Origin: CAZHNW01 sp942491575
GTDB lineage: Bacteria; Spirochaetota; UBA4802; UBA5550
Direction: 5' to 3'
Assembly: GCA_942491575.1 (NCBI GenBank)
Contig: CALOBT010000031.1
Location: forward strand, 372,001 to 436,000
Length of the DNA stretch: 64,000 nucleotides
Shown: positions 60,703-64,000 of the stretch, piece after piece
Layout: every line of letters starts with the position of its first letter
How positions within the stretch are numbered: the stretch's first letter is position 1
The notes under the pieces: generated by a model
Seen by the model: only the letters and a program-made list of their open reading frames with translations
Told to the model about the DNA's origin: nothing
The model's database searches: none
Translations under genes and position numbers: made by a program

Positions 60703-61943
60703 TATTTTCTGCCTTCTATAATAATGGCTTTGCTGTATTTTTTCAAGATATAATCCGGATTTGGATTAATCACCGGAAGGTTGGCCGCCAGGGTTTTTAC
60801 TTCCTTCAAGTTGTCCACCAGCTTTGAGATGTCCGGTGTTTTCTGCGCTTCACGAATAGCTTCGGTTTTTCTGTGAAAGAAATTTCCCGTGTTTTCGAGA
60901 ATTCCGATAAGTACGGATCGGTCACGGCTCAGATAGTATTCAAATAGATGCTGGTATGGGGTGCCGATATATTTTTGGGGAATATCCAGGGTCACAATGG
61001 ATACATCTGCCTGAACGTTGAGGAGTTCACTGACAACATGAGAGATACCGCTTCCTGCGGAGGCATTTGCAATCAGGGAGCGGTTATAGTTACTTGAAAG
61101 AATAATCTCATCGCAGTTTGAAAAGGTCAGATATCTCTCGAATTTTGAATCAAGGAGCTCGGCACAGGTGTATACTGATTTGCTGATTGATTTTATGGTA
61201 ATAATAGCCATAACTGTACGACTGTCAACTTCCTGCACTGATCCCTTTATGAGGCGGTCCGCGAGAACCAGAACACGTTTTGCATACTTCAGATTTGCCC
61301 GGGCCAGAACCCGCTCATCAATATATTCACCGTTGATATAGTTAATCTGACTATATTCAGGATCAGCTTTAAGATTTTCAATTTCTTCGGGATCTGCCGT
61401 ATTTATAAGTACAATTTCAGAAGGAAGAAATTGCTTATTTTTATCCATAACATCCTTCAGTACGTCTCCCATGTCCCGCTTCCATCCGCAGATGATGAAA
61501 TGGTTTTTTAATTTGAGATCTTTCAACCCTTTGTCCTCCTTGAGTTGCCGCTCCACAAGAAATGAAGCGATATTACCGGTAACGACACCCACCAGGGAGA
61601 TTCCGAAAAACATGAGAAGTACGCCTACTACCCTTCCGGCGGGACTGACCGGGAAATGATCCCCGTAACCAACAGTTGTTGATGTCACAAATGTCCACCA
61701 GAAGGAGTCTTCCAGACTTTTAATGTTGCTGACGCTTCCGGTATCAATTACCTTTTTTCCATTTTCAATTTTATATACGACGTAGTTACTCTCAATATAG
61801 TAAATGGCAACTGAAAATGAAATCAGTATGGTTATGCCGATTATCAGGAGTTTAAAGAGTAAACTCTGCCGTGTCCTGGCTACGGTCTGCCTGAGAAATT
61901 TGCTTCTGAAAATTTTATCATAGATTATGGAAAAAATGTGCAT
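60702..61943 (-). CDS. Potassium channel with C-terminal RCK domain
   Basis: This 413-residue protein has two transmembrane helices (about 30-52 and 103-126) flanking a pore loop with the K+ selectivity filter TTVGYGD (89-95). A cytoplasmic RCK/TrkA-N domain from about 148 begins FIICGWKRDMGD, as in MthK-like channels, and extends to a C-terminal TrkA-C-like part. The MthK-type layout (2TM plus RCK) predicts a tetrameric channel gated by a ligand. The gene following in the operon encodes a stand-alone cyclic-nucleotide-binding domain, suggesting joint regulation. Confidence 0.9.
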   Translation of the reverse strand: MHIFSIIYDKIFRSKFLRQTVARTRQSLLFKLLIIGITILISFSVAIYYIESNYVVYKIENGKKVIDTGSVSNIKSLEDSFWWTFVTSTTVGYGDHFPVSPAGRVVGVLLMFFGISLVGVVTGNIASFLVERQLKEDKGLKDLKLKNHFIICGWKRDMGDVLKDVMDKNKQFLPSEIVLINTADPEEIENLKADPEYSQINYINGEYIDERVLARANLKYAKRVLVLADRLIKGSVQEVDSRTVMAIITIKSISKSVYTCAELLDSKFERYLTFSNCDEIILSSNYNRSLIANASAGSGISHVVSELLNVQADVSIVTLDIPQKYIGTPYQHLFEYYLSRDRSVLIGILENTGNFFHRKTEAIREAQKTPDISKLVDNLKEVKTLAANLPVINPNPDYILKKYSKAIIIEGRK

Positions 61944-62082
61944 ACCTTATCCGCTCGCTTTCGGTTATCGCTCCATTAATGATCGTACAAATTTTCATAA
62001 TTATTGAATTAAAAATCAGTATTTATGATTAGAAAAACAGAAATAAATACAGGATGAAGGAAGCAGGTTTTGACAATAAATA

Positions 62083-62874
62083 TCACGGCAATGACTTTTG
62101 CAGGTTTGCCGCTTCATTTTTCATGAAGGCTTCGATTTTTTCGAGTGCCGATGAGCGCAGTATAGTCACATGTTTCCTGAAATCAAAGCGGAGCTGTTTT
62201 TCACCGGATGAATAGGCGAGATGCCAGGTGAAGGGTTCACCCATTGTTTCAGCCGAGGCGGAGTTTTTTGGGAAGAGGTCTAATGATTTTTGATAGACCA
62301 GTTTGAATTTTCTGCTTCCGGTTTCGGGGAGAAATATTTCCAGCAGAAGAGGTGATCCCTCGGGGTAAACAGAGTAGGCTCCTTTTAAAAAGTCAGTGCC
62401 GAAAATGGTGTATGAAGCCTGGGATTGTTTTCTTATTTTTCGGAAACGGAGTCTTATGTAGTAATCACATTCAAATTTAGAATAGTAATAGGTCCTTTTA
62501 CTTCCCCCCGATATCTTGCTGATTTTTTGGAACCTCTTCGGAACCATCCTGATTTTTTCCCCAAGAACTTTTTGAAAGTAAGAAAGGGCCTTTTGGTTGA
62601 GAGCCTGAATGTTTCCCGGGTACAGCAGGGTTCCACTGGCGGTTACCCTGTGGACAAGGCTGAATGAGCGGGATCGTTCTTTCGGTTCCTCTGCTGTCAG
62701 GTATATCATATAGGGATCCTTGTGGAGACCGAGGAGGTAGATGTTTCCTGCTTCTGCGAGGCGGGCTCCCGGCAGGGTAATGACACTGCTGCATCCACTA
62801 TGAAGCGTGAAAGAGAGAAGAATGCAGGGCATCAGCCTGAGAATAAATGTCGCTTTATTGGGAAGTCCTTTCAT
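62083..62874 (-). CDS. Lipoprotein of unknown function
   Basis: This 263-residue protein has a signal peptide and lipobox LHSGC (C28). The mature part is mixed alpha/beta and rich in aromatic and basic residues; no family is recognised. The start overlaps the preceding metallopeptidase gene by 20 bases, so they form a two-gene operon. A joint role at the envelope is likely. Confidence 0.65.
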   Translation of the reverse strand: MKGLPNKATFILRLMPCILLSFTLHSGCSSVITLPGARLAEAGNIYLLGLHKDPYMIYLTAEEPKERSRSFSLVHRVTASGTLLYPGNIQALNQKALSYFQKVLGEKIRMVPKRFQKISKISGGSKRTYYYSKFECDYYIRLRFRKIRKQSQASYTIFGTDFLKGAYSVYPEGSPLLLEIFLPETGSRKFKLVYQKSLDLFPKNSASAETMGEPFTWHLAYSSGEKQLRFDFRKHVTILRSSALEKIEAFMKNEAANLQKSLP

Positions 62875-63934
62875 CTGACAGCATCCCCCTGATGTAGATC
62901 TTCGGATCTGTCTCTATTGTCTCTAATTTCTTCAGGCTTTCCAGCATTTTTTTCAGATTATTTCCTTTTAGTTGGTAGAGACGGTAGAAGAGGGATAGGT
63001 CTTTACCGTAACGGATAAAGGATAAAACAAAGGCGTTGTTCCAGGATTGTTTCTGGTACCAGGTGAATGAATCTTTTTTTAAACGGCTTTTGAATCGTTT
63101 CAGAAATTTGTCTTTTGCACCGGCAAAAAGTTTTTTTTTCCGGGATAATTTTTTGCCGGTATCAAGGGGGCCCTCGTAAAGTTTTTTCAGGTCTTCATGG
63201 AATGAACGGAAAAAATCATATATCTCTTCGGTGGTCCTGATCTGCTTCAGTGCATCCCGGTAGTGTCTGCTGTTGCTTCCGTAGTTTTTTTCAAGATAGT
63301 GAAGGGATCCGACACGACCGACAAATGTTGCCAGTTCTTCATTGAACCGGATCTGATTTTCGAGGTAGAGGGTAGCGTGGGTCTGTTCATGGATAATTAG
63401 TCGTGCCAGGGAGAAATATGTATACCGGGAAAAGTAGGAATAAACGGGATCGGAAAGAATGCCCAGAGTGCTGAAGGCCCCTGCGGTTCTAATATAAACA
63501 TCCAGTCCTTCAGTGTTCAGTTTTTTTGCCTCCTCCAGGGCTTCGTCCCCGGTAAAAAATCCGAGATATGGGAAGTCGCCAAATATGGGGAAGTGCCATT
63601 TTTTTGGTGTTAAGGAAAGGGGATCCGCAGCGGAGACGACGTAGTTGATGAAATTACGTTTAATACTTACATAACGCGTATAATTATTATTATCGGAGAG
63701 GCCGAATTCATTTATTGCATGGTTTTTGATTCTGGCAATACGGGTAAAAAGCTGTTTTTCGTCAGGGCTGATTTTTTCATCTTTAAGCAGATGGGAAATT
63801 TTTTCCCCGGAAAAATAGTATTTAAAAAGGTAATAGCCCTGTTTCACCAGGTATGGTGGTTTTATGAGAATTATTATTGCTGCAGTTGCCAGGAGAGGCA
63901 GAATCAGGTAACGTTTTTTGCTGAAAAATTTCAT
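62855..63934 (-). CDS. Zinc metallopeptidase of the putative aminopeptidase family (PF10023-like)
   Basis: This is a 359-residue protein with an N-terminal membrane anchor (about 5-26). Zinc motif HEQTH at 182-186 is followed by the NEELATFVGRVG helix carrying the third ligand (glutamate), which matches the PF10023 putative aminopeptidase family. I chose ATG 63934 because GGGAGA sits 9 bases upstream; an in-frame GTG at 63979 would add 15 residues without a ribosome-binding site. It is translationally coupled to the lipoprotein gene. The substrate is unknown. Confidence 0.8.
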   Translation of the reverse strand: MKFFSKKRYLILPLLATAAIIILIKPPYLVKQGYYLFKYYFSGEKISHLLKDEKISPDEKQLFTRIARIKNHAINEFGLSDNNNYTRYVSIKRNFINYVVSAADPLSLTPKKWHFPIFGDFPYLGFFTGDEALEEAKKLNTEGLDVYIRTAGAFSTLGILSDPVYSYFSRYTYFSLARLIIHEQTHATLYLENQIRFNEELATFVGRVGSLHYLEKNYGSNSRHYRDALKQIRTTEEIYDFFRSFHEDLKKLYEGPLDTGKKLSRKKKLFAGAKDKFLKRFKSRLKKDSFTWYQKQSWNNAFVLSFIRYGKDLSLFYRLYQLKGNNLKKMLESLKKLETIETDPKIYIRGMLSDERTSQ

Positions 63935-64000
63935 TGAAATAAAGCTTCTCCCTGCTGAGGAGGGAATGATTTTTAACACGTATCAGTGAGATACCGGTGC

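Overview
The window looks like a chromosomal segment of a spirochaete (Spirochaetota). The best evidence is the tandem pair of flagellar sheath genes (FlaA family, 50714-52433) followed by a very long GreA-type transcription factor (52694-55396), both typical of spirochaetes. Many genes encode lipoproteins or periplasmic proteins, as expected of a diderm. DapF (12369-13208) argues for the diaminopimelate route, which is more Leptospira-like than Treponema/Borrelia-like. This lineage call is an inference; no rRNA or marker phylogeny is available here.

Layout. 1-3305: operon of a cut-off HATPase-domain protein, a STAS-like protein and three unrecognised proteins, the last two with a membrane anchor or signal peptide. 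3313-24293: ordinary chromosomal genes, including a GNAT/ArgA-like acetyltransferase, a SPOR protein, serC-serA, a DUF1015 protein, an RluB-type pseudouridine synthase, lipoproteins, cell-wall genes (amidase, GerMN protein, dapF, polysaccharide deacetylase, M23 peptidase), a degenerate ADP-ribosylglycohydrolase homologue, a FecR lipoprotein, an M20 peptidase and a sugar nucleotidyltransferase/mutase fusion.

24521-27617: a tightly overlapping five-gene operon, which I consider the most interesting object here. It encodes a NarI-like membrane cytochrome b, a small two-cluster iron-sulfur protein, an exported tetraheme cytochrome c3-like protein, MetV and MetF. The arrangement suggests a membrane-linked electron conduit feeding, or draining, a MetVF-type methylene-tetrahydrofolate reductase. 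A second, MetV-independent metF lies at 49403-50266.

27618-43000: an accessory and decaying region. Three copies of a roughly 116-bp repeat (27673, 34966, 42471) punctuate it. Between and beside them lie a frameshifted TatC-like gene, an SNF2 helicase remnant, a frameshifted hybrid kinase, a collapsed metF/metV remnant, a truncated enoyl-CoA hydratase, an IS66 transposase tail and an Rhs fragment. Intact genes in it are a response regulator, a hybrid kinase with two near-identical PAS domains, a GGDEF response regulator, two lipoproteins and one unknown protein.

43025-64000: envelope and housekeeping genes again. These are a TolB/CsgG-like protein and a large FG-GAP repeat lipoprotein, an esterase, a cupin, a signal-peptidase-like protein lacking catalytic residues, metF, flaA2-flaA1, greA, tRNA-Leu(CAG), an operon ending in gatC-thpR-pyrK, a K+ channel with RCK domain cotranscribed with a separate cyclic-nucleotide-binding protein, and a lipoprotein/metallopeptidase pair. 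No CRISPR array, rRNA or confident riboswitch was seen.
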